A DNA stretch of 63,182 bases from Treponemataceae bacterium. Its GTDB lineage: Bacteria > Spirochaetota > Spirochaetia > Treponematales > Treponemataceae. Made by a program: the position numbers and the translations under genes. This document shows positions 44,305-52,566 of the stretch, piece by piece (position 1 is the first letter of the stretch; each line of letters opens with the position of its first letter). The DNA is taken from NCBI GenBank assembly GCA_024680915.1, contig JAILBN010000029.1:1-63182 (forward strand), read 5' to 3'. Under the pieces are notes generated by a model. That model saw only the letters and a list, made by a program, of their open reading frames with translations. It was not told where the DNA came from and searched no databases.

Positions 44305-45075
44305 TCACGAAAGGCAATAAGCCCGGCAGAAATTCCTTAGGCATACTTCCTCAAGGTCAGACTCAGGAAGGCTTCGGCTTTCTGCTGCGGCCTTGAACAC
44401 AGAATTCAAAAGACATAGCTCATCATCCGAGGAATCAGTCTCAAGAAGCAGCCTGTTCTCAGGCAGATTCCTCACACATTCTGAGGCCTTCCTGCCGCCC
44501 CTCAGAAACACATTCCCGAAAGAAAAAAAAGCATTTATCCCTTGATCAAGCAGGCTTTCACATTCTGTGAGGGTTCCTGGAAAGGCATGGAAAATAACGG
44601 AAGGAAGCTTTTTCAGCTCCTCTTTATATTTGAAAAAATACTGGATGCTGCGGCGGCAGTGAACCACAAGGGCTTTCTCATAACGGACAGCCAGAGCCAC
44701 CTGCTTCTCAAAGACAGAAAGCTGAAGAGACAGCAGACCTCTCAACTGAGGGGTATACAAGTCAATGCCGCATTCACCGACAGCGGCCACCTTTTCCCCC
44801 TTGTCCGCCAAAAGCTCTTCAAGCCAGTGAAGCCTGTCATGGGGATCTATATCGTCAGCAGCATACTTTTCCAGGGTCCAGGGGTGAAGCCCCGCAGAAA
44901 CAAGACAGCTTGCACCACCAGGCACAAGACCTTCCCTGGCAGCATTCACTTTGGCGGCGAAGGCTGAGACCTCTTCCCACTCTTCCTTACTGCCTGTGGA
45001 GAAACAGACAAGCCGGTCCGAAAAAGCGGCAGGAGAAAAGCTTTCATTAAAATGCAGGTGAGCGTTGGTAAGCAT
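44305..45075 (-). CDS. TatD-family metal-dependent hydrolase
   Basis: 256 residues of the amidohydrolase-type TIM barrel. Metal ligands are visible in order: NAHLHF near the start, VGECGIDLY, VVHCRRS, IFHAF and LLETDSSDD. Family members are Mg-dependent DNases or related phosphoesterases; YcfH/TatD-like roles in repair or RNA/DNA turnover are usual. The protein is more divergent than standard TatD (the first motif has N-A-H in place of D-x-H), so the substrate is open. It starts 12 bases after the acyl-CoA synthetase stop. Confidence 0.8.
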   Translation of the reverse strand: MLTNAHLHFNESFSPAAFSDRLVCFSTGSKEEWEEVSAFAAKVNAAREGLVPGGASCLVSAGLHPWTLEKYAADDIDPHDRLHWLEELLADKGEKVAAVGECGIDLYTPQLRGLLSLQLSVFEKQVALAVRYEKALVVHCRRSIQYFFKYKEELKKLPSVIFHAFPGTLTECESLLDQGINAFFSFGNVFLRGGRKASECVRNLPENRLLLETDSSDDELCLLNSVFKAAAESRSLPESDLEEVCLRNFCRAYCLS

Positions 45076-45087
45076 ACTGCTGCCCCA

Positions 45088-46869
45088 TCAGCAGCCTGCG
45101 GGCTTAGCGGAACTAAGATCGTAGAGATAGCGTTTTATTTTCTGGGTGGCAGTCTTCTCGAACTCAATGACTTCCTGAATCTTCACGATACGGGCAATTT
45201 TACTCACATTGCTGTTCACGTAGTTCTTTATTTCATTTATCAGCTGCCCCTTGTCTCCCACAAAAGTGACTACGTTGGAGACGATCGTCTTGGCCTTGCC
45301 TATCAAGTTCTTCACCTTGTCCTCATCAAGCTTGACGAAAGCCACAAGACCTTCCTTCCCCTCGACCACAAGAGATTCCGCTATGAAGGGATGCTGATTC
45401 AATACGAATTCTATATCCTCAGGATAGATATTCTCTCCGTTGGATCCCAGGATCATGTTCTTGTTGCGGCCCTTAAGGATAAGATAGGGTTTCCTGTGCT
45501 TTTTCTCGAAGACTCCCAAATCCCCTGTCTTAAGATATCCTTCGCCGGCTGTATCCTCAGACGTGGTGAAAACACCGGCCGTTATATCAGGCTCCTTGTA
45601 GTAACCCTTCATGACATTCTCGCCTTTGACCACAATCTCACCGACACCCGTCTTAGGATTCGGGTTGTTAATTCTCACATCCACGCCAGGCATAACCACA
45701 CCTATGCAGCCTGGCTCTGTTATTTCAGGACCGCTGGAGGCAATCAAAGGAGAAGTCTCTGTCAGTCCGTAGCCTATGGCATAGGGGAAGTGAGCCTCTT
45801 TCATGAACTCCTCCACCTTGGGGTCGACCTTTGCTCCGCCTATACCGAAAAACTCAAGATGACCGCCGAAGGTCTTTTTCAGGGAAGCTCCGGCGATTCT
45901 GTGGAGGAGCTTTCTTGAAGGCTTCTTTCCGTACAGGGCTTTCATGAGCTTATTCTTAGTCAGAGTAGGAAGCACCTTGTTCTTATAGATTTTCTCCATT
46001 ACAAGGGGGACAGAGAGAACGATAGTGGGCTTTACGATGGAGAAAGCAGGCAGAAGAGCACTCACCACAGGTGGTTTGCCCAGGTAATAGACACAAGCCC
46101 CGTTCAGGATCTGCATAGAGAAGCCCACCGTAAATTCATACACATGGGAAAGGGGAAGGAAGGAAAGAGTCCTGTCCTTGGATGTGACCTCGTGGGTGTT
46201 CTGGCATTGGACACAGGTCCATACAAGGTTCTTGTGGGTAAGCTCCACTCCTTTTGAACGGCCTGTGGTTCCTGATGTATAGATAATAGAGGCTGTATCC
46301 TCTTCCTTAGCGGCATAGGCAGGTTCCGGAAAATTCTCGAAATCGGCGAGGGTCCTGGCTCTGCCAGACGACTGATCACAGTTGCCCTTGGATACAGGAG
46401 CCGGACTTACAGGGCCGGTGGCAATACAGCAGGAGCTGTCAGAAATGACAGAAAAATCCTCCATTCGAATGACAACAGAGGGAAGAATATCCTTAAGTCC
46501 GGCCAATTTTGAGAAAAGCCTGCCCTCAACGATGACAGCATCGACTCCACAATGCTTAATTATAGCAGAAAGCTCGGTCTCACTGAAATCCGGCAGGAGA
46601 GGGACAGCCACCATACCGTGACAGACAATCCCCAGATAAGAGATGCCCCATTCCGGCCGGCCAGTCCCAAGGACAGCGATTTTGTTGCCGGCCTTAAGTC
46701 CAAGACCGGCAAGCATTTTACCAAAGGAACGGACCTTTACCGCTACCTGGCTGTAAGACAGAGGCTCCTTTCCCACCAAAGCGAGAGCGGAGCATCCCCC
46801 AAATTTCCTTACTGAATTGTCAAGCAAAGCTGGAAATGTATATACACCTAAATCTTCAATTGTCTCCAT
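45088..46869 (-). CDS. Long-chain acyl-CoA synthetase-like AMP-binding enzyme
   Basis: 593 residues. It activates a fatty or related acid with ATP to the acyl adenylate and then the CoA thioester. Seen: ASIIYTSGTTGRSKGVELTH (P-loop), IGYGLTETSPLIASSG, GYLKTGDLGVFE and LKGRNKNMILGSNGENIYPE (hinge and lid). The ATG at 46869 has GAGG upstream and begins just before the first domain; a longer frame to 46923 runs through a structured leader and is rejected. tatD follows in the same operon. Confidence 0.88.
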   Translation of the reverse strand: METIEDLGVYTFPALLDNSVRKFGGCSALALVGKEPLSYSQVAVKVRSFGKMLAGLGLKAGNKIAVLGTGRPEWGISYLGIVCHGMVAVPLLPDFSETELSAIIKHCGVDAVIVEGRLFSKLAGLKDILPSVVIRMEDFSVISDSSCCIATGPVSPAPVSKGNCDQSSGRARTLADFENFPEPAYAAKEEDTASIIYTSGTTGRSKGVELTHKNLVWTCVQCQNTHEVTSKDRTLSFLPLSHVYEFTVGFSMQILNGACVYYLGKPPVVSALLPAFSIVKPTIVLSVPLVMEKIYKNKVLPTLTKNKLMKALYGKKPSRKLLHRIAGASLKKTFGGHLEFFGIGGAKVDPKVEEFMKEAHFPYAIGYGLTETSPLIASSGPEITEPGCIGVVMPGVDVRINNPNPKTGVGEIVVKGENVMKGYYKEPDITAGVFTTSEDTAGEGYLKTGDLGVFEKKHRKPYLILKGRNKNMILGSNGENIYPEDIEFVLNQHPFIAESLVVEGKEGLVAFVKLDEDKVKNLIGKAKTIVSNVVTFVGDKGQLINEIKNYVNSNVSKIARIVKIQEVIEFEKTATQKIKRYLYDLSSAKPAGC

Positions 46870-46889
46870 ATCAAAACCTCTTATGAAAA

Positions 46890-46951
46890 GATACGTAGAC
46901 TCTCTCCTGAAAGGCTTTTGCACCCCGCGAAGCAGGGGCTTTCACCGTATC
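46890..46951 (-). promoter_or_regulatory. Structured leader upstream of the acyl-CoA synthetase gene
   Basis: On the - strand an outer pair GATACG (46946-46951) / CGTATC (46890-46895) encloses a G+C-rich hairpin (CCCC..GGGG, 46923-46938) and unpaired stretches GTGAAAGC and GCAAAAGCC. The fold ends ~20 bases before the ATG. It could be a riboswitch-like or protein-binding leader. It does not match a riboswitch class I can name. Confidence 0.35.
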
Positions 46952-47043
46952 CCTGACAAAATTATTGATTTTGTCTTTTTACTGATACTTATTAGAGTCA
47001 TAAAAGGTTGTTTTTGTTGCAGTATGGAACAATTTTTTTGGTT

Positions 47044-48843
47044 TTATTCTCCCGATGAGATAATCATCTTATGAAGGTTCTCCAACAAGTTCGCGGCTTC
47101 CTTCAATTTCTGCGCCGTATTGTTCACCGTATCGGTGGATGCGGAGAAATTCTCTATTCCGGAAGAAATCTGCCGGACAGTGGCCACTATCTGGTCGAAA
47201 GCCACAGACTGCTGGCTGATTATATCCTTGATCTGATTCGCCGACTCAACGGTAATCTCAGAAGAACTCTGTATGTCATTGAATTTTTCCTTAAGCTTTT
47301 CAGAAAGCTCCAGACCTTCCCGGATTTTCTCCGTTCCAGATTCGGAAGTTATTATCAGATTATCAGAAGAATGCTGGATTTCTGTGATTTTCTCCTTGAT
47401 CTGATCAACGGAGTTCGTTATACCTGCCGCCAGACGGCGTACCTCGTTGGCGACGATATGGAAATTCCTTCCGCTCTCGCCTGCGCTGGAAGCCTCCAAC
47501 TCGGCATTAAAGGCGATTATACGGGTCTGATCCGCAATATCGTTTATGATTTTTACAATATCCCAGATGCTTCCTATTTTCTCGCCCAGCTCTCGTATTC
47601 CTGAGATAGTGGAGACATTAGCCTCGGTAATATCCGCCATCTTATCAAGATTCGACTGCAAAGTCTTGAATCCAGATTTTACGTTTTTCTCCGTAACCTC
47701 CGCTACGTCCGTCACATCCGCAATCTTCTCCACTATATTACGGGTCTGGCGGTCCGTATCCTCCATTGTGGCAAGGATTTCCTTCACTCCTGTGGACTGC
47801 TCCAGCGCTGTGGAAGCCGTAGCCTGGGAGATTTCAGAAAGCTCCCCGATAGGAAGGACCATGGTTTTACCAATCTTTCGTATATCATCCAAGATTGAGC
47901 GGAAAAGCAGAACTATCTTATTCAGAAGATGCATGTTGTATGAGACTTCATTCTCAAAATCAGTAGCTACCAAATCTACCGTAAAAATATCGTTCTTGAT
48001 TATATGAAGCATAGAGTCCTGCATCTTGTCAGAGGAGGCAAGGATACTTCTCGAGAAGAAATAAACGGAAAGGCTTCCTATAAGGATATTCACGATCAGG
48101 ACAACCCCTATACGCATGAACTGGGTCTCACAGAAGCCATATTCACCATTCACTGCGGGCAGGAAGCCGGATTCTGCAGGAACATTGTTGTAATAGTACA
48201 CATAGAAAAGAGCCATGGTAAGGACAATGCCCCAGATGACAGGAATCGAGACATAGAAGGAGACAGATTTCTGGTATGAAGTGCCGAAATAGTACCTTTC
48301 GTTAAGGATTTTCTCATCGATTCCATCCTCCACAAGGCGGCAGGCATACTTGGTGCAGATTGAGCGGCTGTAGGAAAGAGCCAAAAGAGAGGCGACATAG
48401 GAACCCAGGAACATGGCCAAAAGGTTCACCCCGTTGAGGACGAAGCTCATATTGTATAATAAATGATAGGTGGCCGTCAAAAACAAGGCGCTGGCAACGA
48501 AGAAAGCAGCGGTCTCTATTTGTTTTCTGGCCGGCATTTTATGGATAAGCTTGAAAAGCTCAGTCCTTTCCTCGGTATCCATACCCTTTGAAAGATATTT
48601 CTCAATCTTATTGGATACTTTACCCATAACGAAATGATTTATTATAGGCGAGATGCAGAATTGTGCCACTACTATCAAGATAAGGATGCTGACCACCACA
48701 AAGTAATGAGTCTGCAGATCAAGATTCAGAATGAATATTGAATAGATCAGCATGACAATTCCACAGCATATATTGGGCAAGAGGCTTGCCCTTAGGATTT
48801 CTTTCTCAAATGGCAGGTTTCCGTTTTTTTCCTTCGTTTTCAT
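47044..48843 (-). CDS. Membrane chemoreceptor-like protein with unusual signalling tip (receptor B)
   Basis: 599 residues: six or so membrane helices in three hairpins (~22-75, 110-165, 190-275) with no large outside domain, then a long coiled coil (~300-599). The signalling tip reads IIAFNAELEASSAGESG, unlike the [15 protein letters not shown] of the other receptors in this window. It shares the tip and architecture with the preceding gene, with which it overlaps (TAATG), so the two are recent-looking paralogues, perhaps working as a pair. Last gene of the che-cyclase cluster, so it probably signals to that CheA (inference). Confidence 0.85.
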   Translation of the reverse strand: MKTKEKNGNLPFEKEILRASLLPNICCGIVMLIYSIFILNLDLQTHYFVVVSILILIVVAQFCISPIINHFVMGKVSNKIEKYLSKGMDTEERTELFKLIHKMPARKQIETAAFFVASALFLTATYHLLYNMSFVLNGVNLLAMFLGSYVASLLALSYSRSICTKYACRLVEDGIDEKILNERYYFGTSYQKSVSFYVSIPVIWGIVLTMALFYVYYYNNVPAESGFLPAVNGEYGFCETQFMRIGVVLIVNILIGSLSVYFFSRSILASSDKMQDSMLHIIKNDIFTVDLVATDFENEVSYNMHLLNKIVLLFRSILDDIRKIGKTMVLPIGELSEISQATASTALEQSTGVKEILATMEDTDRQTRNIVEKIADVTDVAEVTEKNVKSGFKTLQSNLDKMADITEANVSTISGIRELGEKIGSIWDIVKIINDIADQTRIIAFNAELEASSAGESGRNFHIVANEVRRLAAGITNSVDQIKEKITEIQHSSDNLIITSESGTEKIREGLELSEKLKEKFNDIQSSSEITVESANQIKDIISQQSVAFDQIVATVRQISSGIENFSASTDTVNNTAQKLKEAANLLENLHKMIISSGE

Positions 48844-50627
48844 TATTCCACCTCTTTTTCATCTTCTGGCTGCAATTTCTTGAGACTGTCGGAAATAGTA
48901 CAAAGATTCTGTGCAGAGTCACTTATTTTCTGAGTCGAACTGGAGAAGGACTCGGTCGTCTGAGCTATCTGCTGCAAGGTTATTACGATCTGAGCAAAAG
49001 ATGCTGTCTGCTGCTCAATGATCTTTTTTATATCCTCTGAAGCATAATCCATGCTTTCCGAGCTTTTCTTGAGCTCTTCGAAACGTAGGTTGAGCGCATT
49101 TATAATCTTATTTCCGTCAAGAATCTTTTTGGTTCCGTTCTGGGAGGCAAGCAAAAGCTCATCAGAAGAATGCTGAGTCTCTATAATACGCTTCCGTATC
49201 TCTTCCGTCGACTGGATGGTACTGTTTGTAAGACGGCGGATCTCGTTGGCCACGAGGGAGAAGTTCTCCCCTACCTCTCCTGCACTGGAAGCCTCCAGCT
49301 CCGCATTAAAGGCGATTATATTGGTCTGGTCCGCTATGGAGTTTATGATTCTTGCTATATCATTGATACCGGAGATTTTTTCCGTAAGGTTCTTTATCCC
49401 TTCCACAGTAATATCATTGGCAGCCCTGATTTCGTCAAGCTTATTCATATTCTGCTTAAGGATATCGAATCCATCCACGATGTTTTCCGTCGTCTTTTTG
49501 GCGACGATGGAGACCTCACCGATTTTTTCAGATATATTCTTCGAGAGAGCGTCCGTTTCCTTCATGGCGGAAAGAAGCTCCTTGATTCCAGAGTTCTGCT
49601 CCAAGGAAGTAACTGCAGTCTCCCGGGAGATAACAGAAAGCTCGTTGCTGGACTCGATTACATCCATACTGATTTTCTGGCTCTCCTTAAGGATTTTCTG
49701 AAGAATCTCCACGATAGTGTTTATAAGGTATACATTGTACATGAACTCATTGGAAAGATCGGTTTTCTCGAATTCCACCTTGTGCAGGTTCTCTTTGTTC
49801 ATTCCGTTCAACTGATGCCGCATATTATTGATGGACAGCATCATCTTGTTGAAAATCAACCTTACGAACACCAGATAGAAAGCGGCACATTCCACACCGA
49901 TGACTATAAGATGCCTGAACATGATGCCTCCTCCCATACCAGAGCCAGCAGCGCATTTTGCAAGGACATAAAAAAGCAGGCCTATAAAAACGATGGGAAG
50001 AAAAATATTGATGACAACCATTACCTTGGAGTTTGTTCCGAAGCAATGCTTTTTTTCTATCTCTGCTTTCGAGACTCCCTTCTCTACGATCCTGCATGCA
50101 TAATCGGAACAAGCCTTTTGAATTGGGCTGGTCATCAAATAGACAGCGCAGAAATAGGCGCCCATGAAAATTGTCAATCCGCATAAATAAACAGAAGCAG
50201 GATCAAGATACCCGTAGTTGGAGATTATCGATATCCATACCGCACCACAAGCAAAGAAAATAAGAAAAGTGACGAGGCCCATTGTCATGGGCAGATTCAA
50301 TATCTGCTTCAACAACTTCGTCCTTTCTCTTGCCGTAGATTCATAAATGTCTATCTCAGCCATATTCTCACCGACAGGAGCGCAGGCAAACAAACTTCCC
50401 ACCCATATAAGCCCGAAATAAAGCAAAAGACAGAAGAAAACTCCAGAAGCAATAGTAGAAAGCAACCCCGAGACCGAAACATTACCCAACAAGATGACCA
50501 GGATAATAGTGGTGACCCAGATAATCGCACTGGGAATAAAAAGGCGGGAGAAAATCTCCTTGGCCAAGCTTTTTCCACTCAAGGAATCACTGCTTCTCTT
50601 TTTTTCCGTAAAATCTGACAGCTTCAT
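48843..50627 (-). CDS. Membrane chemoreceptor-like protein with unusual signalling tip (receptor A)
   Basis: 594 residues from the ATG at 50627 (GAGG six bases upstream; the longer frame to 50663 has no such site). Six membrane helices (~35-280) and a cytoplasmic coiled coil with tip IIAFNAELEASSAGEVG and NFSLVANEIRRLT. The lack of a large periplasmic domain suggests sensing within the membrane or through a partner (inference). It lies 70 bases behind the cyclase gene, a gap with AATATACTGA-type inverted repeats but no clear promoter. Its stop overlaps receptor B. Confidence 0.85.
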   Translation of the reverse strand: MKLSDFTEKKRSSDSLSGKSLAKEIFSRLFIPSAIIWVTTIILVILLGNVSVSGLLSTIASGVFFCLLLYFGLIWVGSLFACAPVGENMAEIDIYESTARERTKLLKQILNLPMTMGLVTFLIFFACGAVWISIISNYGYLDPASVYLCGLTIFMGAYFCAVYLMTSPIQKACSDYACRIVEKGVSKAEIEKKHCFGTNSKVMVVINIFLPIVFIGLLFYVLAKCAAGSGMGGGIMFRHLIVIGVECAAFYLVFVRLIFNKMMLSINNMRHQLNGMNKENLHKVEFEKTDLSNEFMYNVYLINTIVEILQKILKESQKISMDVIESSNELSVISRETAVTSLEQNSGIKELLSAMKETDALSKNISEKIGEVSIVAKKTTENIVDGFDILKQNMNKLDEIRAANDITVEGIKNLTEKISGINDIARIINSIADQTNIIAFNAELEASSAGEVGENFSLVANEIRRLTNSTIQSTEEIRKRIIETQHSSDELLLASQNGTKKILDGNKIINALNLRFEELKKSSESMDYASEDIKKIIEQQTASFAQIVITLQQIAQTTESFSSSTQKISDSAQNLCTISDSLKKLQPEDEKEVE

Positions 50628-50697
50628 ATATACCTCACTTTCTGTGATATTCTTGCCCTTCATCTATTTTATTATCGGCTGATAATATACTGATTCT

Positions 50698-52566
50698 TTA
50701 TTTTGAAGTAAGAGCGACCGCACCATCCCAATTCTCTGGTCTTTTCAAAGCGAACTCGGAACAACGGCCGAGCATGATTTTCGCAGCCTTATCCTCCGGC
50801 ATGATCTCAAGAGCCTTCTCAAAATAAGGAGCCGCAAGACTGAAAGTTCCTTCGCTATAGGACTTCAAGCCTTTCTCGTAGATCTGCATGTAATCTTGGG
50901 GAAGAGCTTTCTCATCCACCCTGTAAATCTCCACGCTCTCTTTTCTTCCCATTACTTTTACAGAATCCAGGTGCATGAAGTTTATGGAGGAGTCCAGCTC
51001 GTTTTTCACCGATTGTGAAATCAGTATTTTCGCGCCGTACAGCTTAGTAAGTCCTTCCAGACGGGAGGCAAGGTTGACCGTATCGCCGATCACGGTGTAA
51101 TCAGTCTTATCCTCACTTCCTATATTGCCCACGATAACATCCCCGTAGTGGATTCCTATTCCTATGTCCAGCTTTATTCCTTCAGGGAACTTCAGCTGAC
51201 CATACTGAATCTGGTTCAACTGGGAATACATCTCTATGGCGGCGCTTACGGCTCTTTTAGCATTATCCATATAGCTGATAGGTGCCCCGAAGAGAACCAT
51301 CACCGCATCCCCTATGAATTTGTCCACGGTTCCGCCGTACTTCTTCACTATATTCACCATGGTCGTAAAATAGGTGTTCAAAAAATAAACGACATCCTCC
51401 GGAGTGTTCTCTTCGCTTATCGAGGTGAAATTCCTTATGTCGCTCATCAGTATTACGACATTCCTCTTTTCGTTGTTGTTTGTCTGCTGATTGCTGGTGC
51501 TTGAGCTGAGCATATCGTCGATTACCTGGGGGGGAACGAATTTCAAGAAAGCTGAGCGAAGCTTGCTTTCCATCTGGGTTACTGCCGAATACTGGACCGA
51601 CTGCTGCAGGACGTAAGCCAGAGGCAGCAATATATAGTCTATTGAGGACTGAACCTTGTAGGTGAAAAGCTTCTTTTTTGAAGAAGCCAGATGCAAGGTC
51701 CCCACGAACTCATTATCGGTGCTGAGCACGAAATCATAGTAGGACTTCAGCTTGTCGCAGCCTCCGGCCTCTTTCTCAGTCACCATGCCGGAAAACTCTT
51801 TCTGCTCATAGGTGATAGTATGATTTTTCTTTGCCTGATGTTCGTAAGATGTCTTGCATATATTCCAGAATTCATCGGAAAGCCCAGCTTCCAGGATATC
51901 GGTTCCAGCTTTGTAAACCTTTGCGGTCTGACTGTCCAGAATAAGCGTTATAGCATCGTAATCACAGGCAGTGGAGATTATGGAGAAAAGCTCCTTTACA
52001 AGTGAATCTAAGTCCTTTACATAGGAATACAACCTAGTCACATTGTTGGTCATCTGAAGGAAGGCCCCGGACCTGTCCATTGCGCTTACAATCCAGGATG
52101 TCATCTTCTCCTCATCTGATATTCCGGCGGCTTTTGAGGATTTGCCAGAAGCAGGCTGCTCCTCCTCAAAAAACGAATCTGCGTCAATGTAGTCACCGGC
52201 CATAAGCTCTTCCACTGCATCCAGCAGACCATCTATTTTTTCGGCGGATATGGAAAGCGTCTTGTTAGCCTTTGTCGCAGTATTCCAAAAATCAAAGATA
52301 GTCTCGTCCGTCGAGATCAAAATAAAAGGAATGGAACTTTTCGTCGAGCCCTTTTTCAGGATTTCACAAAGCTGCATCCCATCTATTTTAGGAAGGCTCC
52401 TGTCAGCGATAATCAAAGCCGGAGCTTCCCTTACGATTTTCCTCAAAAGAGAAAGACCGTCAGAGAAGGCATGGACATCATAGCCCTTGTCACTCAGCTC
52501 CTTGCAAAGGATTTTCGAAAGTATACGCGACTGCTCTGCAATGTAAACCTTTCTTTTCTCACTCAT
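50698..52566 (-). CDS. Response-regulator adenylate cyclase (REC-GAF-class III cyclase-TPR)
   Basis: 622 residues. REC domain at ~5-120 (phospho-acceptor D55 in IIADRSLPKIDG), a GAF-like region (~165-325), a class III cyclase domain (~365-550) and a short TPR end (~560-605). All cyclase residues are present: metal ligands D376 and D420, adenine-selecting K416 and D495, transition-state N498 and R502 (NLASRLE). It should make cAMP from ATP. The gene start overlaps cheA by eight bases, so the CheA of this cluster is the obvious phosphate donor (inference). Regulation of cAMP by a chemosensory array is the proposed output. Confidence 0.92.
   Translation of the reverse strand: MSEKRKVYIAEQSRILSKILCKELSDKGYDVHAFSDGLSLLRKIVREAPALIIADRSLPKIDGMQLCEILKKGSTKSSIPFILISTDETIFDFWNTATKANKTLSISAEKIDGLLDAVEELMAGDYIDADSFFEEEQPASGKSSKAAGISDEEKMTSWIVSAMDRSGAFLQMTNNVTRLYSYVKDLDSLVKELFSIISTACDYDAITLILDSQTAKVYKAGTDILEAGLSDEFWNICKTSYEHQAKKNHTITYEQKEFSGMVTEKEAGGCDKLKSYYDFVLSTDNEFVGTLHLASSKKKLFTYKVQSSIDYILLPLAYVLQQSVQYSAVTQMESKLRSAFLKFVPPQVIDDMLSSSTSNQQTNNNEKRNVVILMSDIRNFTSISEENTPEDVVYFLNTYFTTMVNIVKKYGGTVDKFIGDAVMVLFGAPISYMDNAKRAVSAAIEMYSQLNQIQYGQLKFPEGIKLDIGIGIHYGDVIVGNIGSEDKTDYTVIGDTVNLASRLEGLTKLYGAKILISQSVKNELDSSINFMHLDSVKVMGRKESVEIYRVDEKALPQDYMQIYEKGLKSYSEGTFSLAAPYFEKALEIMPEDKAAKIMLGRCSEFALKRPENWDGAVALTSK

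Noticed and set aside
46890-46951. c-di-GMP (GEMM) riboswitch
   Set aside because: Only the GCAAAAGCC stretch is similar; the second conserved arm and its surrounding bases are not found. Left as an unidentified leader.
49170-50186. Long + strand frame of 338 residues across receptor A
   Set aside because: Antisense shadow of a coiled-coil gene; the coding strand has clear receptor motifs and operon overlap.
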